From contig DJXD01000032.1 in NCBI GenBank assembly GCA_002449585.1, positions 1-9,844 on the forward strand: a DNA stretch of 9,844 bases, given 5' to 3'. The position numbers and the translations under genes are program-made. Of the stretch, positions 1 to 6,458 are shown piece after piece. This DNA is from Ruminococcus sp. UBA7013 (GTDB lineage: Bacteria; Bacillota; Clostridia; Oscillospirales; Ruminococcaceae). Numbering within the stretch: position 1 is the stretch's first letter; every line of letters begins with the position of its first letter. The notes under the pieces are model-generated. The model was not told the DNA's origin. It ran no database searches and saw nothing but the letters and a program-made list of their open reading frames with translations.

Positions 1-29
1 CTATAGGCGGGGGAGGATGTCACTTGTTA

Positions 30-38
30 TGCTATACT
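30..38 (+). promoter_or_regulatory. Extended -10 promoter of RNA copy 1
   Basis: TGC followed by TATACT (33-38) forms an extended -10 element. The same TATACT, also preceded by TGn, sits at the equivalent position before the second copy of the RNA at 9721-9726. The conservation argues that it is a real promoter. No good -35 is visible in the short stretch before it, which is common for extended -10 promoters. Transcription would start near 45. Confidence 0.55.
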
Positions 39-44
39 ATAGAC

Positions 45-206
45 AGTTTGCATCTTGATAAGAGTAAAAATAGTAGGTTGTGCTGACGAATCATTCAGCA
101 CATAAAATTTTTAGTGTTGTTAAATGAGAACTTTGACAGAAGTCGTCTAAGCTTGTAAATGACAAAATTTTGCTTTGGCGTGGATTGAAACGAGAAAGCT
201 GTTTTT
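45..206 (+). ncRNA. Putative structured small RNA, copy 1
   Basis: No ORF with a ribosome binding site lies here, yet the sequence is conserved with a second copy at the far end of the window. Positions 51-71 match 9734-9754 at 18 of 21 bases, and 78-117 match 9761-9800 at 38 of 40. The core contains a perfect 7-bp hairpin, GTGCTGA (80-86) and TCAGCAC (95-101), with loop CGAATCAT. The flanking pair T79-A102 becomes T-G in the other copy, so pairing is kept. A second hairpin follows, ACTT (130-133) and AAGT (140-143). It has different bases but a similar layout in copy 2. The 3' end is uncertain; 206 is the end of a weak terminator-like element. It could instead be a leader of something not visible. 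I do not recognise the family. Confidence 0.5.
172..206 (+). terminator. Weak terminator-like hairpin after RNA copy 1
   Basis: GCTTT (172-176) can pair with AAAGC (195-199), with an inner CG/CG pair, and is followed by TG and five T residues (202-206). The stem is short with a large loop, so this is a tentative 3' end for the small RNA. Confidence 0.25.
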
Positions 207-270
207 GCTTCCTTTGATAATTACATTCAGCATTATGATTCGAAGTGTGACAGGAAATTTAAAAAAATTT

Positions 271-1443
271 TTATTGCTGCGCAAGCATGATGGATTCCGC
301 TATTTTGATTGCATCAGAAAAAGAAATGGTGTAAGTTTCCAATGAAAAAACATAGCCGTCCTGTTTCCAGAAAATGCCGCATAAAAGCCCTCCTGCATAA
401 ATAGTTTGATAATAAAAACCGGGATTTTCATTGATGGTAATCGGAAAGGCTGATTCTGGTTCAAGGGTTATGAAAAATTCACTTTGTAAATATTCACAAA
501 GTGTAAACTGAATTTCTTGATTTTTATAAATTTGCGAGAATGCATATTCTTTTTTCGAAGCAGTATCTAATACATATCCTTCTGGAATCCAGGAAAGGCG
601 ATAATCTTCATTTAGTATTTCCGATGGATTTTCATCAAGATCAGCAGTAATATAATCAAATTTTTCTTCCAGCCCATCATAATGATAAGTCTGAATAATA
701 AAGCCGGGAATAGCATATTCTTCTGATTCAGTTGTATTTTCCGTAGAGGTTTCTATGGGTTCTGTGGGTTCTGTATTTTCAATTATAGGCTCGATGCTGG
801 TCTCTGTTGGAATAATCAATTCAATATCAGCTTCTGTTTCTGGTGCTTCTGTGTCAGTCATTTCCTCCTCTGTGGAAGAAATTAATGTTTCTGTGATCTG
901 CATGGTGCTAGTTTGAGATGTCTCCGTATTTTCTGTTATGATTTCTGCTGTAGTTTGCATTGTTTCAAAGATCGTTTCTGTAACGGTTTCATGAATGCTT
1001 TCTGTTTCTGGAATGAAAGAAGTCTGAATAATCTGTGATTCTGTAGAAGTGGATTCTTCAACAACTGGGAATACTATTTCTGTGTGAGGAGGGGTACTGC
1101 TGGTTTCTGTAATAACGGGATTTTCAATAAAATTGGTTTGTTGCTCAGGGAAATGTTGCATATTCATGATGCCTTTGACTGCGCCCACAGTAATGATCAA
1201 ACAAGCGGCGGCGGCCATCAAGATATGATGCCAGATAATATTTTGTTTTATCTGACCTGTTTCAGCAGATTTTTGTTCTGGATCTTGCTGATCCATTTCA
1301 TATTTTTTTTCGCTGAGTGTAAAAATGCGTTCCATATCAGACGGATCAGCAGAAAGATAATGCTCTGACAAATAAAAAATATCTTCGTCGTCAGCATTCT
1401 CCAGAAGATGAAATATTTCCTCTGGATTCGGCTTTTTTTTCAT
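271..1443 (-). CDS. Membrane-anchored anti-sigma-like protein with DUF4367 domain
   Basis: This 390-aa protein has three parts. Residues 1-69 are acidic and presumably cytoplasmic, where an anti-sigma factor would hold its sigma partner. Residues about 70-93 form one transmembrane helix. Residues about 105-242 are a low-complexity linker dominated by Thr, Glu, Ser, Ile and Pro, suited to crossing the cell wall. Residues about 245-390 look like a DUF4367 domain: LSWIPEGYVL (283-292), and a C-terminal WKQDGYVFSL followed by DAIKIAESI. The start has a strong AAAGGAGG site 5 nt upstream. The gene begins inside the 3' end of the preceding sigma gene (53-bp overlap), so the two are translationally linked. 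The architecture recalls RsgI-type sensors of cellulosomal clostridia, but the domains are not shown to be homologous. The anti-sigma role is inferred from position. An A8 run directly follows ATG. Confidence 0.8.
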   Translation of the reverse strand: MKKKPNPEEIFHLLENADDEDIFYLSEHYLSADPSDMERIFTLSEKKYEMDQQDPEQKSAETGQIKQNIIWHHILMAAAACLIITVGAVKGIMNMQHFPEQQTNFIENPVITETSSTPPHTEIVFPVVEESTSTESQIIQTSFIPETESIHETVTETIFETMQTTAEIITENTETSQTSTMQITETLISSTEEEMTDTEAPETEADIELIIPTETSIEPIIENTEPTEPIETSTENTTESEEYAIPGFIIQTYHYDGLEEKFDYITADLDENPSEILNEDYRLSWIPEGYVLDTASKKEYAFSQIYKNQEIQFTLCEYLQSEFFITLEPESAFPITINENPGFYYQTIYAGGLLCGIFWKQDGYVFSLETYTISFSDAIKIAESIMLAQQ

Positions 1444-1996
1444 AAAATTCCTCCTTTGAAAGTATTGTTTTCAAGCGTTTAACGGCTCGCTGGCAACGTT
1501 TCCGCACTGTAACAGGATTTAAAGAAAGCATTTTTCCGATCTGACTCGCATTTCTTTGATAATAAAATTTTTGAATGATAATGCTGGAATCTGGCTCACT
1601 AAGCTCTTCAATTTTTTGCAGGAGATATTTCCGCATGGCTTTTGCTTCATAATCTTGTTCAATATTTTCTGATGATTGAAATTCTGGTGTATTTTCATCA
1701 TCCAGTGAAAAAGACGGAAATGATTTTCTGGAAAGCCGATAAAATGCATTGATTGCGGTTCTTTTTGCAATAATGCCAATATATCCTTGTAAACTGCCTT
1801 CCATATCTGTATCACAGTGCCGGAAACATTGTGCAAATACATCACTTACACATTCCTCAATATCTTCACGTGAAGCACATCCATGAAGCTTGCTGTATAC
1901 GATAGTATATACATAATTGCTGTACTGATCAAATACAGCACGATGCCCTTCTTTTTTTGATTTTTTTATCAATGTGCGGAGTTCTTGATCAGTCAT
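1391..1996 (-). CDS. ECF RNA polymerase sigma factor (second operon)
   Basis: This 201-aa protein has the two-domain ECF sigma layout. Sigma-2 spans about residues 19-90 and includes the core-binding stretch DIEECVSDVFAQCFRH (45-60) and a -10-recognition segment around YIGIIAKRTAINAFYRLSR. Sigma-4 spans about 124-179, with a helix-turn-helix from ASQIGKMLSLNPVTVRKRCQ (150-169) that would contact the -35. A charged acidic linker (98-117) joins them. The ATG at 1996 was chosen because AAAGGAGGG lies 6 nt before it; an in-frame ATG 42 bp further upstream has no such site. It presumably directs core RNA polymerase to its own operon and unknown targets, and is held by the downstream membrane protein. 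The last 17 or so residues are encoded within the overlap with that gene. Lysine-rich codons give A-runs near the start. Confidence 0.88.
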   Translation of the reverse strand: MTDQELRTLIKKSKKEGHRAVFDQYSNYVYTIVYSKLHGCASREDIEECVSDVFAQCFRHCDTDMEGSLQGYIGIIAKRTAINAFYRLSRKSFPSFSLDDENTPEFQSSENIEQDYEAKAMRKYLLQKIEELSEPDSSIIIQKFYYQRNASQIGKMLSLNPVTVRKRCQRAVKRLKTILSKEEFYEKKAESRGNISSSGEC

Positions 1997-2130
1997 ATTG
2001 TTCCCTCCTTTCGATATCGCACTAGTAAGTACATTCAAAAAAAAAGAGCTGACTGTGACAGGAATGATCTTCTATCATAAAATCTGTATTCTGTACAAAA
2101 ATTCATTTTTGATTTTGTATATTATGCCTG
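1997..2130 (-). promoter_or_regulatory. Leader and probable promoter region of the second sigma operon
   Basis: Between the terminator of the dockerin operon and the sigma gene lies about 130 bp that must carry a promoter unless there is read-through. The strong Shine-Dalgarno is at 2003-2012. A TATGAT -10-like element lies at 2079-2074 on the minus strand, but no good SigA -35 is at the right distance. An ECF-type promoter recognised by the operon's own sigma is possible. An A9 run (2037-2045, T9 in the transcript) lies in the leader. Confidence 0.3.
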
Positions 2131-2161
2131 AAAAAAATAATCCCTGCTCAGAAAGCAGGGA
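2131..2161 (-). terminator. Intrinsic terminator of the sigma-dockerin operon
   Basis: On the minus strand an 8-bp perfect stem (TCCCTGCT / AGCAGGGA, arms 2154-2161 and 2141-2148, 5-nt loop) is followed by TTA and a T7 run. It lies 6 bp past the stop codon of the second dockerin gene and separates the two sigma operons. Confidence 0.9.
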
Positions 2162-2167
2162 TATTCA

Positions 2168-3376
2168 TCATTTTTGTTTCAAAAATTCCTGTAAATCATC
2201 AGCTTGTCCTGTGCCAAGCTGTGCAATATATTCCAAAAGCAGGGAAGCATCAGTTGCATCTGATTTTCCATCAAGATTAATATCCGCATAAGCCGCTTGT
2301 ATCTCATTCAGGCTTTCAATGCCTGTTCCGGATTCTGCGACAGCGGTCAGAAGCAAAGCGGCATCACCAGCAGAAATTTTATCATCACCATCCAGATCTC
2401 CGACATGTTCCCAGACATTCACAACCTGAAGAGATTCGATATAAGAATTTTTTCCCCAGTCAGAGAAAATCATTTTTGGCTGAATGACTTCATAAATATC
2501 CGGGTGATTCTGAATAATTCTGTCTGCTGTTTCATAGGCTTTTCTAGTGATATCATAATCAGAAAGCAACCGAGCGGCTTTCCGGGAGGCTTCTATTTCT
2601 GCGTGGGTCATGGTTTCCAGATTGACAGATGCTTTCCAGCTGTCATATTTAGTTTTCCAATCGTCATAAATTACAGCAAGATCAGAAAGAGAAATTTTCT
2701 CTTCTTCTGTAAGATCTGCTTCTGAAAGTAAGAATTTATCATACAACAGCTGATAATCATATGTTTCAGCGGCTTCTGTCGTGATTATTAAACTAAATTT
2801 TCCATCCCATACAGAAGAACCATATGTATTATCCCAGATTTCAAAGCAATCCATAATATGATCATACTGTGTCAATTTTTTAGTGAGAGCTGTCCATTTT
2901 TTCTTTGAAATAGAAGAAATATTATATTCAATCTGGAATACTCTTTCTGTTGCTTTCAGATCTGGAAAAGGATTATCATAATAACTATTTTCAAGATTAT
3001 GTTTTTCAATCTCATTCGGATTGATTTCTTTCCATCGAATCCAATCATCTTCGGGATCACGATAGGAAGGGTGCAGAAAATCATCCGGCAGATCTGCACC
3101 ATCTGTAATGACATAATAAACACCATACCATTGATGATAAAAAGAATAGAATAATTCCCCATGTTCACCCTTATGATATTCAAGCCAAGATGTAGAGTAA
3201 TTAAAAGGATATTTAATAAATTCCTCTTCTTCAATAAGCTCCATGGCATTGGTTGTTTCATCTCTTACAAGAAAAAGCTGACTGGCATCCGCCTGAATCG
3301 GAATATTTCCGGTATTGAGCAGAACGGCGCAAGCCGCCAGAAAAGCAAATTTCTGTTTTAATTTTTTCATCATCAT
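2168..3376 (-). CDS. Secreted dockerin-containing protein (paralogue B)
   Basis: This 402-aa protein starts with a signal peptide (KKLKQKF, then a hydrophobic core at about 11-22, cleavage near 28-32). An unrecognised region of about 290 residues follows. A type I dockerin ends the protein (about 325-402), with two calcium-binding F-hand loops: DLDGDDKISAGD (327-338) and DINLDGKSDATD (365-376). The dockerin should plug the protein into a cohesin of a scaffoldin on the cell surface. No glycoside hydrolase motif is visible, so it may be structural, binding or sensory. It is a clear paralogue of the gene just upstream: the leader, GEHGE, KYDSWKAS-type and EIEASRKAA motifs, and the dockerin all align. 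The start overlaps the upstream stop by 4 bp. Three consecutive ATG codons make the exact start ambiguous by one or two residues. Confidence 0.87.
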   Translation of the reverse strand: MMMKKLKQKFAFLAACAVLLNTGNIPIQADASQLFLVRDETTNAMELIEEEEFIKYPFNYSTSWLEYHKGEHGELFYSFYHQWYGVYYVITDGADLPDDFLHPSYRDPEDDWIRWKEINPNEIEKHNLENSYYDNPFPDLKATERVFQIEYNISSISKKKWTALTKKLTQYDHIMDCFEIWDNTYGSSVWDGKFSLIITTEAAETYDYQLLYDKFLLSEADLTEEEKISLSDLAVIYDDWKTKYDSWKASVNLETMTHAEIEASRKAARLLSDYDITRKAYETADRIIQNHPDIYEVIQPKMIFSDWGKNSYIESLQVVNVWEHVGDLDGDDKISAGDAALLLTAVAESGTGIESLNEIQAAYADINLDGKSDATDASLLLEYIAQLGTGQADDLQEFLKQK

Positions 3377-4665
3377 GCACCAGCTTTCTGCTTGATAAAT
3401 TCTTTTAAATTATCAGCCTGACCGCTGCCGACCTGTGCAATATATTCCAGAAGCAGGGCGGCATCTATGGCATTAATTTTCTGATCAGCATTCAGATCAT
3501 AGATTGCTTCTTTATATTCACGATCTGTATTATCCTGATATTTTGCACCGGTGCTTGTAGCGGTAATATAGCGAAGAATTTCGGCAGCGTCACACACATT
3601 GATGATTCCGTCTTTATCTGTATCCCCGACAATATTCCATATAGATACTGGTCTGAAACTGAAAACATCCCAAGCAGAATGAGATCCTTCCGGGTCATAG
3701 CTGCTGTGATATTCAAACCCTGGATAAACAGATTCAAAATCATCGCCATAATATGTAACAAGATCCTGAGAAAGATCATAAACTTTCTGGATCATATCAT
3801 ATTCACCTTCTATTCCGGCGGATTTCCGGGAGGCTTCCAGTTCAGCAGGAGACATTGTTTCAGGTGCTTCCAAAGAAGCATACCAATCTGTGTATTTTGT
3901 ATACCATTCTTTTCCGATCTGATAAATATTATCCAGTGCTGTAAAGCCTTCTTTAGAAATATGATTTTCAAAAATCGGCTGTTTATATCCGGGACGTGAA
4001 AGCAGATATTCTTTTAATCTTTCATAGCTTTCATTTCCCAGATCTTTAGGCGGATTTGTTTTTTCGCCATCTTTATTGATATAAATTAATTCATCATCTT
4101 CTATCATATACCATCCAAGAAGATCCTCCTCTGTTGTGGGATTTGTCGGACTGAAAGAAACCGTGCCATCCCAATAGGCATTGCAAGAGTATTCTTTCCA
4201 AAAATAAACCGCATCAATCACAGTATCATAATCAAAACAGAGTTTTTTCGCTTTATCGGCTTTATTCTTGCCGATCCTAAATAGCCGAGAGCCTTCCGGA
4301 TATTGACTAAACCAATCTTCAAAGCCTTCTGCAAAAGAAAGGGCATTCAAATTCATTTCTGTTCCTGTACAACCGCAATCTGTCGGCATACCGTCAGCGG
4401 TTGTGATAATATAAGTCTCTTGTCTGGTTGTCTGATGATAAATTGCTTCTCCATGTTCTCCTCTGGTGATGGTTTCAAGGCCATCTTTCCACTCGGTTTT
4501 CACAATCGTTTCGTCTGCATCTTCCATAACGAGCATCATTTCTCCGCCATCCGTACGAATAAGCAGAAGCCGATCCTCAGCGGAAATATTTGCAGATGTC
4601 ATAGATCCGGCCAGCATCATGCAGGCGGTCAGCAATGCAAATTTTTGTTTTAATTTTTTCATCAT
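3373..4665 (-). CDS. Secreted dockerin-containing protein (paralogue A)
   Basis: This 430-aa protein has an N-terminal signal peptide (KKLKQKFALL, hydrophobic to about 22, small residues near 25-29). A long unrecognised region follows (about 30-340), with aromatic-rich segments such as YTKYTDWYASL (256-266) and AELEASRKSA (274-283). A C-terminal dockerin spans about 346-430, with loops DTDKDGIINVCD (348-359) and DLNADQKINAID (390-401). The second loop has Gln where Gly is usual. The start at 4665 was chosen because AGAGGAG lies 5 nt upstream; an in-frame ATG 33 bp earlier would overlap the preceding gene and lacks a site. It lies 19 bp after the anti-sigma gene and overlaps its paralogue by 4 bp, so it belongs to the sigma operon. 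It probably attaches to a cohesin scaffold. The function of the N-terminal module is unknown to me. Confidence 0.87.
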   Translation of the reverse strand: MMKKLKQKFALLTACMMLAGSMTSANISAEDRLLLIRTDGGEMMLVMEDADETIVKTEWKDGLETITRGEHGEAIYHQTTRQETYIITTADGMPTDCGCTGTEMNLNALSFAEGFEDWFSQYPEGSRLFRIGKNKADKAKKLCFDYDTVIDAVYFWKEYSCNAYWDGTVSFSPTNPTTEEDLLGWYMIEDDELIYINKDGEKTNPPKDLGNESYERLKEYLLSRPGYKQPIFENHISKEGFTALDNIYQIGKEWYTKYTDWYASLEAPETMSPAELEASRKSAGIEGEYDMIQKVYDLSQDLVTYYGDDFESVYPGFEYHSSYDPEGSHSAWDVFSFRPVSIWNIVGDTDKDGIINVCDAAEILRYITATSTGAKYQDNTDREYKEAIYDLNADQKINAIDAALLLEYIAQVGSGQADNLKEFIKQKAGA

Positions 4666-4684
4666 TACCACTCCTCTTGATATT

Positions 4685-5353
4685 TTAAGTGATTTCATAA
4701 ATTTGGATATGTTTCAGATCATCAAGAAACTGTTCCCGGCTCATGTCAGAACGTACGACAAATACAGTAGATGACGCACTCCACAATGCATAATGAATCT
4801 GATTTAAATCTGTAAAATACAGCAGTTCTTTGTCATCCAGAATTATCTGCTCTGTTTCCTGCTGTTCCAGATGATACCGGAAAAATATTTTTGGATAGCT
4901 GGAAAATTCAAAAAAATTTCCTGTTTCCGGATCTGTAAAAAAACGGGTATATTGTTCTCCATTGACAATTTCTACACCGGCATCATATTTATCAACCAAA
5001 AAATCCAGATCATAAGTCAGTTCTGCTGTGGCAGGTGCATCTTCTGCCATAGTTTCCAATGGCTGATATTCTTCAAAGCGATCTGCGAAGAAATGAATCT
5101 GATTTGTCTTTGATCCATAAGCTGTAAGAGAACAAGCCATCAGTGTCAGCAGAACCGCCGCCAGTACAAACCACCATTTCCAGAATTGGACAGCTCTGCG
5201 AGGCTTGGAAGCCGGAAGTATGCTATTCATACGGGATACAAACTGTTCTGAAAAAACATGTCTTTGTTCAGGTTCTTCCGGGATCTCCGGAAAGATATTT
5301 TCCTGTTCTTTCAGGCTTTCAGAAATCAGCCGATCGAACTCTTTCTCATTCAT
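4685..5353 (-). CDS. Membrane-anchored anti-sigma-like protein
   Basis: This 222-aa protein has a cytoplasmic N-terminus of about 57 residues containing HVFSEQFVSRM, a pattern common in sigma-linked DUF4367-type membrane proteins. One transmembrane helix (about 58-79, FWKWWFVLAAVLLTLMAC) and an external domain of about 140 residues follow. The end of the external domain (FTDLNQIHYALWSAS, then REQFLDDLKHI) is compatible with a diverged DUF4367 fold. The gene overlaps the ECF sigma gene by 8 bp and has a strong GGGAGGTG site within that gene's last codons. Position and topology make it the likely anti-sigma factor for that sigma. The signal it senses is unknown. Anti-sigma function is inferred; the membrane topology is visible. 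Confidence 0.78.
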   Translation of the reverse strand: MNEKEFDRLISESLKEQENIFPEIPEEPEQRHVFSEQFVSRMNSILPASKPRRAVQFWKWWFVLAAVLLTLMACSLTAYGSKTNQIHFFADRFEEYQPLETMAEDAPATAELTYDLDFLVDKYDAGVEIVNGEQYTRFFTDPETGNFFEFSSYPKIFFRYHLEQQETEQIILDDKELLYFTDLNQIHYALWSASSTVFVVRSDMSREQFLDDLKHIQIYEIT

Positions 5354-5852
5354 GGTGATACACCTCCCGGATTCTGCGCTTTAATCTGTTTCTTGCACGA
5401 TGCAGGCGAACACGGGCATTTGCCAGTGTGATGCTGAGCGTTTCTGCTATTTCGCTGTCTTCCATGTCATAATAAAATTTCAGAAGCAGGATATCTCTGT
5501 ATATGGGATCAAGTGAACAGATCAGCTTATAAATTTTATATTTTGTCTCTTTGGATTCTGTTTCAAGTTCTATGTCTTGGAGATCGGGGATAGTTTCGTC
5601 AAATTCTTCTGCTGGTATCATTTTTTGATTTTGGTGATAAATCCGGATGGCTTCATTCCGGGCAATAATCAGAACATAATTTCTTGTCCGTTTTTCTTCT
5701 GGCATGCCAATATTTTCCGGATGAGCAGAAATTTTTAAAAATGCATTATGCACAGCATCCTCGGCGGCATAGCTTTCATGTAATATCTGATATGCGGCAG
5801 TATACATTGCCTGAGCATATAATTCATAAAGCTGATGAAGCAGCTGCTTCAT
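5346..5852 (-). CDS. ECF RNA polymerase sigma factor (first operon)
   Basis: This 168-aa protein has the size of a minimal ECF sigma. Sigma-2 covers about residues 5-75, with ESYAAEDAVHNAFLKI (26-41) matching the core-binding region and RNYVLIIARNEAIRIYHQ (57-74) the -10-reading helix. Sigma-4 covers about 105-162, including LDPIYRDILLLKFYYDMEDSE and the helix-turn-helix IAETLSITLANARVRLHRAR. It is recognisably a different ECF subgroup from the other sigma factor in the window. The start codon overlaps the stop of the upstream membrane-protein gene (ATGA), with GTGAGGA 7 nt before it. It probably controls its own five-gene operon, including the dockerin proteins. That regulatory link is inference. 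Confidence 0.9.
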   Translation of the reverse strand: MKQLLHQLYELYAQAMYTAAYQILHESYAAEDAVHNAFLKISAHPENIGMPEEKRTRNYVLIIARNEAIRIYHQNQKMIPAEEFDETIPDLQDIELETESKETKYKIYKLICSLDPIYRDILLLKFYYDMEDSEIAETLSITLANARVRLHRARNRLKRRIREVYHHE

Positions 5853-6331
5853 GTTTTTTCCTCACTTTCCGGCCGTTGTTCCAGATGCTGTGCAATATAC
5901 AGCAGGCTTTCCATATCCAGTGAAGAATATAAATAAAACATATAGCCGTTTTCTGCTTCCCAGGCAACTTCTGAGCCAAGTGCTTCTTCAATACAGCTGT
6001 ACCGGATGCCATTCCGTTCCTGTTCCTGATAATGAATTGCATCGGTATCCTTGCCCAGCATCATCCGGAAACCGCCGGCCATCTGTTCAAAATAAAGCCA
6101 GTTATTTTCATCTGCAAAATACTGGATACTGCCGTGCAGTGTCAGCACTTCCATGACAGATTCCATGTTTCCTAATCCATCTGTAATTTCATATAATTGC
6201 TGAATGGTATGGGAATGATCTGGCTTTTCTGTTTTTGGGACAGGCCGCATCAGAAGCCAGCCCACAAGTATCAGATTCAGAAGAATCAAGACCAGTATCA
6301 CCACCAGCGGCCAGATTGTTTTATCCTGCAT
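5849..6331 (-). CDS. Small membrane-anchored protein with DUF4367-like C-terminus
   Basis: This 160-aa protein has a short N-terminus, one strong transmembrane helix (about 6-28, leucine and valine rich) and an external domain of about 130 residues. The C-terminal pattern NGIRYSCIEE, then WEAENGYMFYLYS, then SLLYIAQHLE resembles the end of the DUF4367 domain in the 390-aa protein of the other operon, so it may be a compact DUF4367 member. The ATG at 6331 was preferred because GAGAGGGG lies 6 nt upstream; a longer reading frame starting at 6370 would begin within the likely promoter. It is the first gene of the operon and overlaps the sigma gene by 4 bp. It could be a second sensor or a modulator of the sigma/anti-sigma pair. 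The function is not established. Confidence 0.75.
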   Translation of the reverse strand: MQDKTIWPLVVILVLILLNLILVGWLLMRPVPKTEKPDHSHTIQQLYEITDGLGNMESVMEVLTLHGSIQYFADENNWLYFEQMAGGFRMMLGKDTDAIHYQEQERNGIRYSCIEEALGSEVAWEAENGYMFYLYSSLDMESLLYIAQHLEQRPESEEKT

Positions 6332-6370
6332 ATGCATCCCCTCTCTGTTATATATAACAAAGAACGCCAT

Positions 6371-6417
6371 AGCATAATTACAGATATTTTATGAATTTTT
6401 TATGAAATTTCTATGAA
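6371..6417 (-). promoter_or_regulatory. Phased TTCATA repeats and -10 upstream of the sigma-dockerin operon
   Basis: On the minus strand TTCATA occurs three times at exact 11-bp spacing (6417-6412, 6406-6401, 6395-6390). A weaker TCTGTA is in register at 6384-6379. A -10-like TATGCT follows at 6376-6371. One-turn phased direct repeats just upstream of a -10 are the classic layout for OmpR/PhoB-family response regulators, and TTCATA resembles Gram-positive Pho-box half-sites. The operon may therefore answer to a two-component system as well as its sigma factor. The regulator's identity is inference. Confidence 0.45.
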
Positions 6418-6428
6418 TCATACAGAAT

Positions 6429-6454
6429 AAAAAATTCCGCCTTTTCAGGCGGAA
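6429..6454 (-). terminator. Intrinsic terminator after the TM1266-family gene
   Basis: TTCCGCCT and AGGCGGAA (arms 6447-6454 and 6435-6442) form an 8-bp stem with a 4-nt loop, followed on the minus strand by six T residues. It starts 4 bp past the stop codon of the regulator gene. Confidence 0.9.
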
Positions 6455-6458
6455 AAAA

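Noticed and set aside
177..190. GGCGTGGATTGAAA resembles the 3' end of some CRISPR repeats
   Set aside because: It occurs once, with no spacer-repeat periodicity and no cas genes in the window.
721..1120. Repeated TTTCTG/TCTGT words suggesting a tandem repeat array
   Set aside because: They have no fixed period and are explained by the Thr/Glu/Ser-rich linker codons of the anti-sigma-like protein.
1084..1368. Plus-strand open frame opposite the anti-sigma gene
   Set aside because: It has no ribosome binding site and lies antisense to a well-supported gene; its composition reflects the low-complexity coding strand.
2297..2725. Plus-strand 142-codon open frame opposite the dockerin gene
   Set aside because: No recognisable domain and no start signal; it is antisense to the clear dockerin protein.
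6332..6370. N-terminal extension of 13 residues on the small membrane protein
   Set aside because: The upstream ATG lacks a ribosome binding site and overlaps the likely promoter; the ATG at 6331 has a strong site.
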